DNA from: Flavobacteriales bacterium | Lineage (GTDB): Bacteria > Bacteroidota > Bacteroidia > Flavobacteriales_D > UBA2798 | Reading direction: 5' to 3' | Assembly (NCBI GenBank): GCA_019694795.1 | Contig: JAIBBF010000009.1 | Span: 1-64,000 of the forward strand | DNA: 64,000 bases | Part shown: in pieces, positions 31,745 through 42,500 of the stretch | Layout of the letters: each line of letters begins with the position of its first letter | How positions within the stretch are numbered: the stretch's first letter is position 1 | Notes under the pieces: generated by a model | What the model saw: the letters and a program-made list of their open reading frames with translations, nothing else | Told to the model about the DNA's origin: nothing | Database searches by the model: none | Made by a program: the position numbers and the translations under genes

Positions 31745-34498
31745 TTACAACTTACTTTTTACTTCCACTTCTTCGTAGGCTTCAACAATATCTCCTTCGT
31801 TGATATCATTAAAATTATGAAGACTCAATCCACACTCATACCCACTCGCTACTTCTTTCACATCGTCCTTAAAGCGTTTTAACTGATTTAAGGATCCGTC
31901 GTGAATTACGATGCCATCGCGAATAATTCGGACTTTGGAGTTTCTTGTAATTTTTCCGTCCTGCACGTAAGTACCGGCAACCGATCCCACTTTGGAAATG
32001 CGGAACACCTGACGAATTTCTGCTGTACCGATAATTTTTTCCTGCTTCTCGGGCGATAACATTCCTTCCATAGCATCTTTAACCTCTTCGATGGCTTTGT
32101 AGATGATGGAGTAAAGACGGATATCAATTTCTTCCGTTTCTGCTAAGCGACGTGCCGAAGCTGAAGGACGTACCTGGAATCCGATGATAATCGCATTGGA
32201 AGCTGAAGCCAGCAATACATCGCTTTCTGAAATAGCTCCTACACCTTTGTGTACAATTTTCACCTGAATACGGTCGGTAGATAATTTTAATAAAGAGTCG
32301 GATAATGCCTCAACAGATCCATCCACGTCACCTTTAATAATGATGTTAAGCTCTTTAAAGTCACCAATCGCAAGACGGCGACCAATTTCATCCAGCGTAA
32401 TATGTTTATGCGTACGCATTCCCTGTTCGCGAATGAGTTGCTGACGACGTGTAGCGATATTTCGCGCTTCGCGTTCATCGTCCATCACATTAAATATATC
32501 ACCGGCATTCGGTGCACCATCTAATCCGAGAATGGAAACCGGAGTAGAAGGACCTGCCTCTTTAATGGCAACACCACGTTCGTTGAACATCGCTTTTACG
32601 CGTCCGCTAAATGGACCGGCAAGCAACACATCTCCAATACGCAATGTACCTGTAGATACGAGGATGGTAGATATATATCCACGTCCCTTATCGAGCATGG
32701 ATTCGATTACTGTTCCTTTTGCTAAGCGATCAGGATTAGCTTTTAATTCGAGCATTTCTGCTTCGAGCAATACTTTTTCAAGTAATTCTTTTACACCTAA
32801 TCCTTTTTTCGCAGAAATTTCCTGGCTTTGGTATTTACCGCCCCATTCTTCAACAAGGAGGTCCATATTAGCAAGGTCTTCTCTTAATTTATCGGGCTTA
32901 GCTTCGGGCTTATCAATTTTGTTGAATGCAAAAATCATGGGTACACCCGCAGCCTGAGCATGCGCAATAGCTTCTTTGGTTTGCGGCATCACAGAGTCGT
33001 CGGCCGCGATTACGATAATAGCAATATCGGTCACCTTAGCACCACGAGCACGCATGGCCGTAAAGGCTTCGTGACCCGGAGTATCGAGGAAGGTGATTTT
33101 TTTACCATTATCCAATTGCACCGAATAAGCTCCGATGTGCTGGGTAATTCCACCCGCTTCACCGGCGATTACATTGGCTTTACGGATGTAATCGAGCAAT
33201 GAAGTTTTACCGTGGTCAACGTGACCCATTACAGTAACAATTGGAGGACGAGAAGCCATTTGATCGGCATCATCATCATTATCTTCATCGATGGATTCCT
33301 GAATATCCGCAGTTACAAATTGTACCTGATAACCGAATTCCTCTGCGATAATAGCAATGGTTTCTGCATCAAGTCGCTGGTTAATCGAAGCAAAAATTCC
33401 GAGTGTCATACACGCAGAAATAATTTGCGTTGGTGTAACATTCATCATCTTCGCCAAATCCGAAACGGTAACGAATTCGGTCAGCTTAAGAATTTTATCT
33501 TCTTCTGCCTGACGAATCATTTCTTCCTCGCGCAATTGAGAACGGATTTCACGTTTCTCGCGACGAATTTTGGAAGCTTTGGATTTACCACCCTGGCTAC
33601 TTAAGCGGGCAAGTGTTTCCTTGATTTCTTTTTGAATATCTTCTTCAGAAACTTCAGGTTTGGCAACACGCTCCTGGCGCTTTTGTTTGTTTTGCTGATT
33701 CGATTGTTGTTTGGCCGCCTGATCAATATTTACCTTCTTAATGCGTTTGCGTTTCTTACGCGATTCAGCATTTTGATTGGAAGAATTTGAACTTTCTTTG
33801 GCAACCGGTAAAACAATTTTTCCGAGAATTTTTGGTCCGGTAAGTTTATTTACTTCCGCACGGATGGTTTCAATCTCTGCCGGTTTATCTTCTGCCGGAG
33901 GCGTTTCAACTTTTACTTCTTCAACCGGTTTTTCTTCAACCACAACTGGTGTTACCACTTCCTCTACAGGAGCTTTAACCTCTTCTGCAGGTTCTTCCTT
34001 TTTAGGTGTTTTAGCAGCAACTTTCTTCTCTGGTTTTACTTCTTCCTGAATCGGTTTTTCTTCGGCAGCTTTAACAGGTTTTTCTGTTTTTTTCTTTTTG
34101 CCAACGGTAGATAAATCGATTTTTCCTACAACAGAAACTTTCATATCAGTTTCTACTTTAGGCTTCACTATTTCCGGTTCTGGTGATCCGGAAACATTTT
34201 TAATCATGATTTCCTCCGTCTCTGCTTCAGGCTCATCTACAGGACGCTTAACATCAGCAATGGTAACGGTTTCTCGTTTTTCGCGACTGCTGGATGTCAC
34301 TTTGCGCGATTTTTCTTTTTCAGATTTCTCTGTCTGGAATTCGCCCAACAGCACATTGTAGATCTCATCGTCGATTTTTGCGTTTGGATTGTTCTCAACG
34401 GTGTAGCCTTTCTTGTTCAGAAATTCTACAATCGTCGACAATCCCACGTTTAATTCGCGTGCGACCTTGTTCAGACGTATGGCTTTGGCTTCGGACAT
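31745..34498 (-). CDS. infB: translation initiation factor IF-2
   Basis: The 917-residue protein has an N-terminal IF-2N domain ([21 protein letters not shown]). A long Lys/Glu/Pro/Val-rich linker (about 50-300) precedes a second IF2_N domain. The GTPase follows with G1 [10 protein letters not shown]3 DTPGHEAF and G4 NKID, then domains II-IV. It positions initiator tRNA on the ribosome. The acidic-basic linker is typical of Bacteroidota IF-2. It is the third gene of the rimP-nusA-infB operon. Confidence 0.97.
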   Translation of the reverse strand: MSEAKAIRLNKVARELNVGLSTIVEFLNKKGYTVENNPNAKIDDEIYNVLLGEFQTEKSEKEKSRKVTSSSREKRETVTIADVKRPVDEPEAETEEIMIKNVSGSPEPEIVKPKVETDMKVSVVGKIDLSTVGKKKKTEKPVKAAEEKPIQEEVKPEKKVAAKTPKKEEPAEEVKAPVEEVVTPVVVEEKPVEEVKVETPPAEDKPAEIETIRAEVNKLTGPKILGKIVLPVAKESSNSSNQNAESRKKRKRIKKVNIDQAAKQQSNQQNKQKRQERVAKPEVSEEDIQKEIKETLARLSSQGGKSKASKIRREKREIRSQLREEEMIRQAEEDKILKLTEFVTVSDLAKMMNVTPTQIISACMTLGIFASINQRLDAETIAIIAEEFGYQVQFVTADIQESIDEDNDDDADQMASRPPIVTVMGHVDHGKTSLLDYIRKANVIAGEAGGITQHIGAYSVQLDNGKKITFLDTPGHEAFTAMRARGAKVTDIAIIVIAADDSVMPQTKEAIAHAQAAGVPMIFAFNKIDKPEAKPDKLREDLANMDLLVEEWGGKYQSQEISAKKGLGVKELLEKVLLEAEMLELKANPDRLAKGTVIESMLDKGRGYISTILVSTGTLRIGDVLLAGPFSGRVKAMFNERGVAIKEAGPSTPVSILGLDGAPNAGDIFNVMDDEREARNIATRRQQLIREQGMRTHKHITLDEIGRRLAIGDFKELNIIIKGDVDGSVEALSDSLLKLSTDRIQVKIVHKGVGAISESDVLLASASNAIIIGFQVRPSASARRLAETEEIDIRLYSIIYKAIEEVKDAMEGMLSPEKQEKIIGTAEIRQVFRISKVGSVAGTYVQDGKITRNSKVRIIRDGIVIHDGSLNQLKRFKDDVKEVASGYECGLSLHNFNDINEGDIVEAYEEVEVKSKL

Positions 34499-34549
34499 GT
34501 GTTTCTTTCCGTAATTAAGTTTTATTCTTTAAGACCGTAGTCTTGGGTA

Positions 34550-35785
34550 TTATTCAAATTCAGCTTTTAAAATGCGGATAACTTCCTTCACTGTTTCTTC
34601 TTCCAGATCGGTACGTTTTACTAAATCATCCGGATTTAATTCCAACACTGAGCGTGCAGTATCACATCCGATTGCTTTAAGTTCATCCAGAATCCATGCA
34701 TCGATTTCGTCGCTGAATTCATCCAGATCAACGTCATCCACATCTTCTGCTCCTTCGCGGTACACATCAATTTCGTAGCCGGTTAATTTGCTTGCAAGTT
34801 TGATGTTGTGTCCGCCCTTACCAATAGCGAGCGATACCTGATCCGGCTTCAGATAAACCTCAGCGCGTTTATTTTCATCGTCGAGATTAATTGAAGTAAC
34901 CTTAGCGGGAGAAAGTGCACGGGTGATGAGTAATTGATTATTGTTAGTGTAATTGATTACATCGATATTCTCGTTGCGCAACTCACGAACAATTCCGTGA
35001 ATACGCGATCCTTTCATACCCACACAAGCACCAACCGGATCAATACGATCGTCATACGACTCAACTGCCACTTTTGCACGCTCACCTGGTTCGCGAACAA
35101 TTTTCTTAATGGTAATTAAACCGTCGAATACTTCAGGTACTTCAAGTTCAAACAAGCGCTCAAGGAATACAGGAGATGTACGCGAAAGAATTACAACAGG
35201 ACTTCCGTTACGTAAATCCACTTTGTAAACCACTGCACGAAGTGAATCGCCCTTTTTGAAGAAGTCTGTAGGAATCTGTTCACTTTTAGGAAGTATCAAT
35301 TCATTTCCTTCATCATCAAGAACAAGAATTTCTTTTTTCCAGATCTGATAAACTTCACCGGTCATAATTTCACCGATACGTTCTTTATACTTCTTGTAAA
35401 CATTGTCTTTCTCAAGTTCAAGAACGCGTGAAATCAGATTCTGACGAAGCGCAAGAATATTTCTGCGTCCGAAATCATCGATTTCAATTTTTTCTGAAAC
35501 CTCTTCACCGATTTCGAAATCCGGTTCGATTTTCACCGCATCGCTGTATGCAATTTGAGTGGAAGCATCTTCCAGCTCTTCATCGCGAACAATTTCACGG
35601 TTCATCCAGATCTCGAGGTCACCCTTCTCAACGTTCAGGATGATATCGATATGGTCGTCGGTGCCATACTTTTTCTTCAGCATTCCGCGAAATACATCTT
35701 CAAGAATGCTCATCATGGTCACTCTGTCGATGTTTTTGAATTCCTTAAACTCCGAAAAGGATTCGATTAGATTCAAACTATTCAT
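34550..35785 (-). CDS. nusA: transcription termination/antitermination factor NusA
   Basis: The 411-residue protein has the N-terminal RNA-polymerase-binding domain, an S1 domain (about 135-200; GEIMTGEVYQIWKKEI), and two KH domains with VGACVGMKGSRI and SLAIGKGGHNIKLA. An acidic C-terminal helix-hairpin-helix repeat (about 365-411) follows. It lacks the two acidic repeat domains of E. coli NusA but has one HhH unit. NusA controls pausing and termination, so the terminator-like hairpin in this operon's leader could be an autoregulatory target. Confidence 0.96.
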   Translation of the reverse strand: MNSLNLIESFSEFKEFKNIDRVTMMSILEDVFRGMLKKKYGTDDHIDIILNVEKGDLEIWMNREIVRDEELEDASTQIAYSDAVKIEPDFEIGEEVSEKIEIDDFGRRNILALRQNLISRVLELEKDNVYKKYKERIGEIMTGEVYQIWKKEILVLDDEGNELILPKSEQIPTDFFKKGDSLRAVVYKVDLRNGSPVVILSRTSPVFLERLFELEVPEVFDGLITIKKIVREPGERAKVAVESYDDRIDPVGACVGMKGSRIHGIVRELRNENIDVINYTNNNQLLITRALSPAKVTSINLDDENKRAEVYLKPDQVSLAIGKGGHNIKLASKLTGYEIDVYREGAEDVDDVDLDEFSDEIDAWILDELKAIGCDTARSVLELNPDDLVKRTDLEEETVKEVIRILKAEFE

Positions 35786-35791
35786 AGTTTG

Positions 35792-36259
35792 TCATTTAAA
35801 TGAAATAAGAACTTTAGTTTGTTTTATATCGCTCATTTTTATTGCATGCTTGCGGATCACTTCCTGTTTGGATTTTTTGCCTTCTACTTTTTCCTTCCCT
35901 TTGGTTTCAACTTCAATTTCAACTTCGGTTGCGCCCAATAATTGACCTTCAAGTTTTTTCCCGTCGATTAACTCAACCGATACTTTCCGACCAACATTTT
36001 TCAGGTACTGCGGAAATACTCTGAAAGGCTTTTCAAGTCCCGGTGAAGAAACAGTTAATTCAAAATCCTCCTTGTCGCGATCCAATCCGGATTCCACCTG
36101 CCTGCTGATCTTGCGGACCTCCTCAATGGTGATTCCATTTGGACTATCCAGCTCAATATTGATTTTAGCTCCCGGATTTACAGCGACTTCCACCAGGAAA
36201 TAACTGCTTCCTTGAATGGCCTCTTCTGCCAGTTGCTTTACCAATGCTTCGTTGATCAT
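35792..36259 (-). CDS. rimP: ribosome maturation factor RimP
   Basis: The 155-residue protein has the RimP pattern: YFLVEVAVNPGAKINIELDS, IEEVRKISRQVESGLDRD, and FELTVSSPGLEKPFR followed by a Sm-like C-terminal barrel. It is needed for 30S assembly. ATG 36259 was chosen: an upstream ATG (36304) would make the first residues be encoded by the leader hairpin. It is followed by nusA after 6 bp. Confidence 0.93.
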   Translation of the reverse strand: MINEALVKQLAEEAIQGSSYFLVEVAVNPGAKINIELDSPNGITIEEVRKISRQVESGLDRDKEDFELTVSSPGLEKPFRVFPQYLKNVGRKVSVELIDGKKLEGQLLGATEVEIEVETKGKEKVEGKKSKQEVIRKHAIKMSDIKQTKVLISFK

Positions 36260-36278
36260 GTCAGGGTTTTGAAATAAA

Positions 36279-36299
36279 AGAGGGGACGCTGTCCCCTCT
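36279..36299 (-). promoter_or_regulatory. terminator-like hairpin in the rimP-nusA-infB leader (possible attenuator)
   Basis: AGAGGGGAC/GTCCCCTCT forms a 9-bp perfect stem with a 3-nt loop, and on the minus strand is followed by TTTATTTC. It lies between the promoter at 36324-36354 and the rimP start. No gene ends between the promoter and this hairpin, so its natural reading is premature termination in the leader. Confidence 0.6.
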
Positions 36300-36323
36300 G
36301 CCATTAATCCGTATTTGATGCTG

Positions 36324-36354
36324 CAAATATATAACGAAAAAGCGCTGAAAGCAA
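36324..36354 (-). promoter_or_regulatory. promoter of rimP-nusA-infB
   Basis: On the minus strand, TTG (36352-36354) is separated by 20 bases from TATATTTG (36324-36331), a full match to the Bacteroidota consensus. The predicted start leaves a leader of about 60 bases before rimP. Confidence 0.7.
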
Positions 36355-36376
36355 ACTTTTTTAACTGAACAGCAAA

Positions 36377-38068
36377 TTATTTCTGAGGCAATTTATCCTT
36401 GATCACCTTTCCGTTCTTATAAACGAGATGTTTCGACAACTTTCCTTTGGAATCCCAGATTTTATACTCCCCGTTAAACACTCCTTGCTTATAGTGTATT
36501 TCGCTGATTTTCTGACCTTTCTTATCATAACTGATGCTTACGCCATCCAGTTCACCCATTTTATAATTCATCTCTTGCGCAATCAGAATTTCGCCGGGTT
36601 GAAAAAACAACCATTTACCATCCATCACCCCATCGGTGTAATTACCTTCTGCGGTTTTTTCGCCGCGTTCATCGTAAGAAATCCATTTACCGTGACGAAC
36701 ACTTTCTTCGTAAGTCTGAGGTGCAGGCGATCCTTTTTCAAGCACTGCTGTTTTCTTGAGTAATTTGTACTCGCCCTCATCGCGTTTTTTGCCGTTGGAG
36801 AAATAATAAATCCATTTCCCCGATTTTAATCCCCGGGTGTAATATCCCTGATAGGTTAATTTTCCGTTGGGAAACCAGCCTTTCCAAACGCCCGACATGG
36901 ATCCCATATCGAAACTTCCTTCGTCTTTGGTTCCGCCATCCTGGTACCAGCTGGTCCATACGCCATGCTCTTTACCTTTCGAAAAATTTCCTTCACTGAG
37001 TCGATTGCCATTTTCAAAATAGGTCGTCCATTGCCCATCTTTCAGGTCAGCATGAAAACTGCCTTTCATGTAGGTTTGACCTTCCGGGTAAAAATAAATC
37101 CATTCGCCTTCGCGTTGCCCGGCAGTAAAGCTTCCTTTATAATTGATTTTTCCATTGTTATAACCGAAGTACCATTCGCCTTCCTGCAAGTCGTTTTCAA
37201 AGGCGCCTTTCATGTCGACCGTCCCGTTTTCGAATTGCCACAACCAAATACCCGTCTTTTTTCCTTCGCGGTATTCGCCTTTCACATTCAAGGTGTCGTT
37301 TTCAAAATACTCCACATAACTGCCGTGCAAAAGATCATTGTTGTAATTGGAGATCCGCTTGATTTTTCCATTGGCATTTTTGTAGGTCCATTTCCCTGTT
37401 TTCTTTCCCATTAAATGTTCACCACTGGTGACCACTCTACCCAGTGCATTCTTTTCGTAAAAAGGTCCGTTTCTTAGTCCTTCGCGATAGCTGTATTCCT
37501 CTTTCACCGAGCCGGCGGTGCTGTAGATATACATTTTACCTGTGCCGTTTACAATGGTTTGCTCACCATTTTTATCCCAATACGAAATCACCTTTTCTAC
37601 ACCATTGTGATGCTCTTCTTCGAGTAATTGTTTGCCGGATGCATTGTAATATTTCCAAACACCTTCCTTCTTACCCATCAGGTAAGCGCCGGTTTCCTGA
37701 AGTTGTCCGTTATTAAACCAGAAGTTGGAAACTGAATCCTGGAGGCCCATTTTAAACCAGCCTTCCTGCATTTTTTTTCCGTTCTCATAATATTTTACCA
37801 GATATCCATCCAGCTTTCCATTATGAAAATTGATTACCCCTTCGAGTTGACCATTTTCGTACCAATATTTCCATTCGCCTTCTTCCAGACCAATACCCGA
37901 AAAACCGTCCTCCTTGTATTTCCCCATGGAGCGGATTTTTTTCCGTTGTTTGTCCCAATACGTTTTTTCAACTTCTCCTTTTTTCTTCTTCGGATCATCT
38001 TCTCCGGTTTGCGCCAAAAGTGGTGCACTCAGAAAAAACAACATCAGCAATGCAAATAATCTGTTCAT
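36377..38068 (-). CDS. exported MORN/YwqK-repeat protein
   Basis: The 563-residue protein has a signal peptide (MNRLFALLMLFFLSAPLLAQ). About twenty tandem repeats of 21-24 residues follow, of the form 'G.w..Yy.nGk...eG.y..G...G', the MORN-like/YwqK pattern. Such proteins form extended beta hairpin stacks. In Bacteroidota they are surface or periplasmic; some are called antitoxins by homology to YwqK, but no toxin is nearby. No enzymatic motif is seen. ATG 38068 was chosen for the signal peptide. The downstream rimP operon has its own promoter. Confidence 0.8.
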   Translation of the reverse strand: MNRLFALLMLFFLSAPLLAQTGEDDPKKKKGEVEKTYWDKQRKKIRSMGKYKEDGFSGIGLEEGEWKYWYENGQLEGVINFHNGKLDGYLVKYYENGKKMQEGWFKMGLQDSVSNFWFNNGQLQETGAYLMGKKEGVWKYYNASGKQLLEEEHHNGVEKVISYWDKNGEQTIVNGTGKMYIYSTAGSVKEEYSYREGLRNGPFYEKNALGRVVTSGEHLMGKKTGKWTYKNANGKIKRISNYNNDLLHGSYVEYFENDTLNVKGEYREGKKTGIWLWQFENGTVDMKGAFENDLQEGEWYFGYNNGKINYKGSFTAGQREGEWIYFYPEGQTYMKGSFHADLKDGQWTTYFENGNRLSEGNFSKGKEHGVWTSWYQDGGTKDEGSFDMGSMSGVWKGWFPNGKLTYQGYYTRGLKSGKWIYYFSNGKKRDEGEYKLLKKTAVLEKGSPAPQTYEESVRHGKWISYDERGEKTAEGNYTDGVMDGKWLFFQPGEILIAQEMNYKMGELDGVSISYDKKGQKISEIHYKQGVFNGEYKIWDSKGKLSKHLVYKNGKVIKDKLPQK

Positions 38069-38196
38069 GTTTTTATTTTGATGGGCTAATACAAATGCCA
38101 TGCAATTTCAGTTTTTAAAGGGCGATGCCGACCCTCAAGTGGAATAAGATTTTAACAACGTATTCTTATATGAATGCGAAAGGGAAAAGGTTACGC

Positions 38197-38832
38197 TCAG
38201 GCAAAGAGTTTCATGCCTTTCACCATCATTACTGCCCCAAATAGCATAAGAATAACACCAATTGCGCGATTGAGGTGATGCATAAATTCCGGCGTAACCA
38301 CTTTTTTTAACTGACGAGCACCAATGATTTTTAATACATCGATGGAGAAAAACGAGGCCATAATTGCACAGAGAAACATAATCATTTCATTGTCGGTAAA
38401 GGCATTTTTAGAAAAGCCTACGAAAATCATCCCGAACCAATACAATAGAATGGTGGGGTTGATTATGTTAATCAGAAATCCTTTTAAAAACAGACGCAAA
38501 TCTTTGCTTCGGGTACGGATTAAGTGTTGCGGTTCATGCATGGCCTTTTTCTTTTTCTTTCCCAGAAACTGATAAAGACCGAAAAACACCAGCAGAATTC
38601 CCGTAACCAGGGTAATGGAATGCTCGTGCTCCATAATGGAGTCGCGCTGACTAAAGAAGTGCAACGCGATATAGATATAGAGCACATCACTTAAAAAAAC
38701 TCCGAAATCCAACAATAAAGCAGCCCGGATTCCCTCTTTGATGCTGGTCTCCAAGATCAAAAAGAAGCTCGGGCCAAGCATAAAACTTAGCACGAAACCA
38801 AAAAACAATCCTTCAAATACTGCTTCTAACAA
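38197..38832 (-). CDS. LysE family exporter
   Basis: The 211-residue inner-membrane protein has six predicted helices, starting GLFFGFVLSFMLGPSFFLILETSIKEGIRAAL, the LysE/RhtB signature, and containing the conserved INPTILLYW. Family members export amino acids or similar small molecules. The substrate is unknown. There is no clear operon partner. Confidence 0.85.
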   Translation of the reverse strand: MLEAVFEGLFFGFVLSFMLGPSFFLILETSIKEGIRAALLLDFGVFLSDVLYIYIALHFFSQRDSIMEHEHSITLVTGILLVFFGLYQFLGKKKKKAMHEPQHLIRTRSKDLRLFLKGFLINIINPTILLYWFGMIFVGFSKNAFTDNEMIMFLCAIMASFFSIDVLKIIGARQLKKVVTPEFMHHLNRAIGVILMLFGAVMMVKGMKLFA

Positions 38833-38891
38833 TTTACAGGTAGTGAGGGGCTAAAGATAAAAACAATCGTTGATTTCAAAGCTGATTCTGC

Positions 38892-39467
38892 TCAGACCAG
38901 GCTCTTAAATGCGTAATTCTGCTTTGAAAAATAATCCAACACCCTGGGCAAGGCATAGAGCATACGGTCAGCCGCTTTTAGACTATCGTGAAATACAATA
39001 ATGGAACCGGGAACGGCGTGGTCCACCACATTCCGGTAACATTTTTCATAGGAAATACTCGTATCGAAATCGGCACTGAGCACGTCCCACATGATGATGC
39101 GATAGCGTTTTTTTAAAGCTCTTGCCTGAGAGAAGGTGATTTTACCATAAGGCGGACGGAACAATTCGCTTTGAACCAATTGCTGGCATTTCTGTGCATT
39201 TCTGAAATAAGAAAAATCATTGGTTTTCCATCCGTTAAGATGGTTAAAGGTATGATTACCGATGGCATGACCATCCTTCTTTACGGCTTCAAAAATAGCG
39301 GGGTGTTTTTGTACATTATCTCCAATGCAAAAAAAAGTGGCTTTGGCCTCATAGCTTTTTAAAATACGGAGAACTTCAGGAGTGATTTCCGGTATGGGAC
39401 CATCATCGAAGGTGATAAAAAGATCACGACCCTGAACGGTTTTTTTCCATTCAAGGTCGTGATACAA
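38892..39467 (-). CDS. polysaccharide deacetylase (NodB domain)
   Basis: The protein has the five NodB motifs: TFDDGP, HTFNH (metal His), RPPYG, DVLSADFD and IVFHDS. It is a metal-dependent carbohydrate esterase acting on peptidoglycan or exopolysaccharide. The TTG at 39467 is the first usable canonical codon. However, the coding frame continues upstream as LYTAKTPYIVKALYHDLEW, which matches the usual N-terminus of homologs if translation starts at a CTG (39503). It lies 11 bp after the DUF2723 gene when the CTG is used. Confidence 0.88.
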   Translation of the reverse strand: MYHDLEWKKTVQGRDLFITFDDGPIPEITPEVLRILKSYEAKATFFCIGDNVQKHPAIFEAVKKDGHAIGNHTFNHLNGWKTNDFSYFRNAQKCQQLVQSELFRPPYGKITFSQARALKKRYRIIMWDVLSADFDTSISYEKCYRNVVDHAVPGSIIVFHDSLKAADRMLYALPRVLDYFSKQNYAFKSLV

Positions 39468-39514
39468 TGCTTTTACGATATACGGTGTTTTAGCTGTATA
39501 CAGTTGCTTCGTTT

Positions 39515-42500
39515 TTATTTTTCGAATACCTCGGGGAATGTCTGATACAGTTTCATTCCTCCGATTTTACTATCGTACTTAATAATTGCATTCATCCAGG
39601 AATAGAATGCCGCATCCTGGCGTTGAAGTACAGCTTCTACTTTTGCTGCCACTTCAGGTTTTTTATACGATTGGGTGGTAATTCCATACATCATCATCAA
39701 AATACGACGGGACAATGAAATATCATCCATCATGTTAATGGAGAAACGCTCACCGGCATTGAAATAATACGTGAGGTTTTCATCGTGCATTTTAACCAGC
39801 GATTCAACCAGACGATTCCCCAGGGTGTCGTCGCCCACTTCATAACAAAGCGGAACATACGAAGGAACGATACGGTCGAGCGGAACATTTTCTTCCGGCA
39901 TTACTTCAAAGGCTTTATTCAATACCTTTTTCGCTTTATCGTATTTTTCTGCCTTCAGGTTTTTGTTTTTATCCAATTGCACCTTAAGATTAGCCAATCG
40001 TTTTTCCATCGCCTCGCCACCTCCGCGGTTCAGTGAATCTTCGGTGATGCGAACCATGTTTTCATAATACAATCGTTTTTGGTCTGCTTCACGTCCTTCA
40101 TTCACCAAGGCTTCGGCAAGATTCAGGAATTGCAGGCGGTAATTGTTGGTAAGGCGACGCGTGTAATAATCCACATAAACCCCTTTTCCATTCATATTCC
40201 CCCAACGATATACATCCATAAACATATGATACATGGTATCGGTATCAACTTTACCAAATTCCTGACGGGAAGGATTTGGATTGTAGAGTGGAACAAATTT
40301 GTAGTTGAGTCCTTTTAAAAGGAAATAATCGCCGAGACCAAGATACGTTTCCGCATCGGCTGTACCGGCGAAATAAACCGGACGCTTCCAATCGAAATGT
40401 GCAAGGAGATCAAGAATCATTACATCATTCTTAAACATGTATCCTTTAGGGACAACGAATTTGATGGTATCCACCACATTATTCATATCCTCATCACGCA
40501 CTACATGGTTCTCTTTGATTTTATTTTTATCGATCACCATATACAGTTTATTGGTATTCATCATACCAAAGGTTCTTCCTTCATACGGCATATGGTTATC
40601 ATCATTTGCCAGTGAATCCATAGCGAAGGTAAGGTCTTCCCATTTTTGTGATCCGGAATTGATAAATACCTGATCGATGGCGCCGCCCTGACGATAAATA
40701 TCTTCCGTAATGGTAAATGGCACCGGTTCACTTTCGTAGGCTTTACGTATCATTTGATCGATGTACCAGTCGGTCCCCAATAAAGAAAGGTTAACTACAC
40801 GTACATCGCGACGGATACCTTCCACTTCCTGTGCATACCAAAGCGGGAAGGTATCATTATCACCATGGGTGAAGAGAATAGCGTTCGGCTCGCAGGTTTG
40901 TAAATAATTCCATGCTAAATCCAATGCCGCCGTTCTGTTTGAACGATCGTGATCATCCCAACCTTCTGCGCCCATCAGATATGGAGCGGGAATACAAATA
41001 ATGGTAGCCAGTGTTGCAGTAACCCGATCTTGCTTTAAGAACATGCCAACTGCAAAAATCACAGCGATCATGGCAAAAGAAACTAAGGCGATGTACAACA
41101 TTACATGCGAGAAAGCGTGTCCTTCGGAACCTTCCATCACATAAATTATTCCTGAAAGCGCAAAAACACCGCCAACGAAATAAGCGAATTCGCGCAGTTT
41201 TAAATTCTTCGCCATGTCGAACAAAGCATATACTGCTAATCCAACCCAAATAGCGAATGCATAGAATGAACCGGCATAGGCATAGTCACGTTCACGTGGT
41301 TCGTATGGTTTCGGATTGAGGTATAAAATAATGGCTATTCCGGTGAAGAAAAAGAGAAGGAATACCACAAACCAGTTTTTCGGATCACGCAGCATTTGCC
41401 AGAAGAACCCGATTAATCCGAGTATCAATGGCAACATATAAAAACGATTATAGGATTTATTCGCTTTCATATGCGCAGGAAGATTTTCCTGATTTCCGAT
41501 CAGTTCATTATCCACAAAATTTACTCCCGAAATCCAGTTGCCTTCCAATGGTGTTCCGTCGTAACCCTGCTCATCGTTTTGTCGACCCGAGAAGTTCCAC
41601 ATGAAGTATCTCCAGTACATCCATCCCATTTGGTATTCCAGCATGTAGGTAAGGTTGTTTCCAAAAGTTGGTAATCCTTCCACCTCTCCTCTGGCATTGG
41701 TCACTTTTACCCGGCCTTTTCCATCGTAACCCGACCAGTTTTTATAACCGGCAATGTGACGGGGATCGCGGCTGAACATACGTGGCAGGAAAGTAGTCTG
41801 CTCATAAACATATTCTGTTCCTTTACGGTCATCCGCAATAAAGTATTCCTCATTCACCTTTACTCCGGTGAGTCCTTTTTTAGCGATATAACGATTTGCT
41901 TCTTCTTCTGTACGGAAACCTTTAATTAAACGGTCGCCGCGTTTAACCGCAAAACCGCGCATAAAAATGGGATTACCATCTACCGATTTCTTGATTTCGG
42001 AATTCCAGTATGGTCCGCTAAGAATAGGCCATGATCCGTACTGCTCACGATTAAGATAAGAAAGCAGCGTTACGAAGTTCTCCGGATTATTTTCATCGAT
42101 AGGGGTGTTGGCTTGTGAACGAATGATGATCATTCCGAAACAGGAATAACCAATAACCACCACTGCAAATGAATTTAATGCAAGATTTAAAATGTATTTG
42201 CTATGCTTATGCGAATACATGATTCCCCAAACCAATAATCCGATCAGCACCAGGAAGAAAAACCATGCACCGAAATTGAAAGGCATTCCTGAATTGGAAA
42301 ACACACGCTCGAAAAAGGCAGGCATACTTACCATTCCCGGAATGATCAGTGCCTGAATTACGCCAAGTATAACAATGGAAATAACTCCGGCCATAATAAA
42401 TCCTTTATTGGAATAGGTATAGCGACGGAAATAATATACAAAGCCCATTGCCGGGATAGCAAGTAAGTTCAGTAAGTGAACTCCCACCGACAAACCGATC

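Noticed and set aside
33777-34361. Ser/Thr-rich open frames antisense to the IF-2 linker
   Set aside because: They mirror the Glu/Lys/Val/Pro-rich linker of infB and have no recognisable domain or start signal.
36260-36304. Longer RimP N-terminus starting at 36304
   Set aside because: Those codons are made of the leader hairpin and have no counterpart in RimP; the ATG at 36259 fits the family length.
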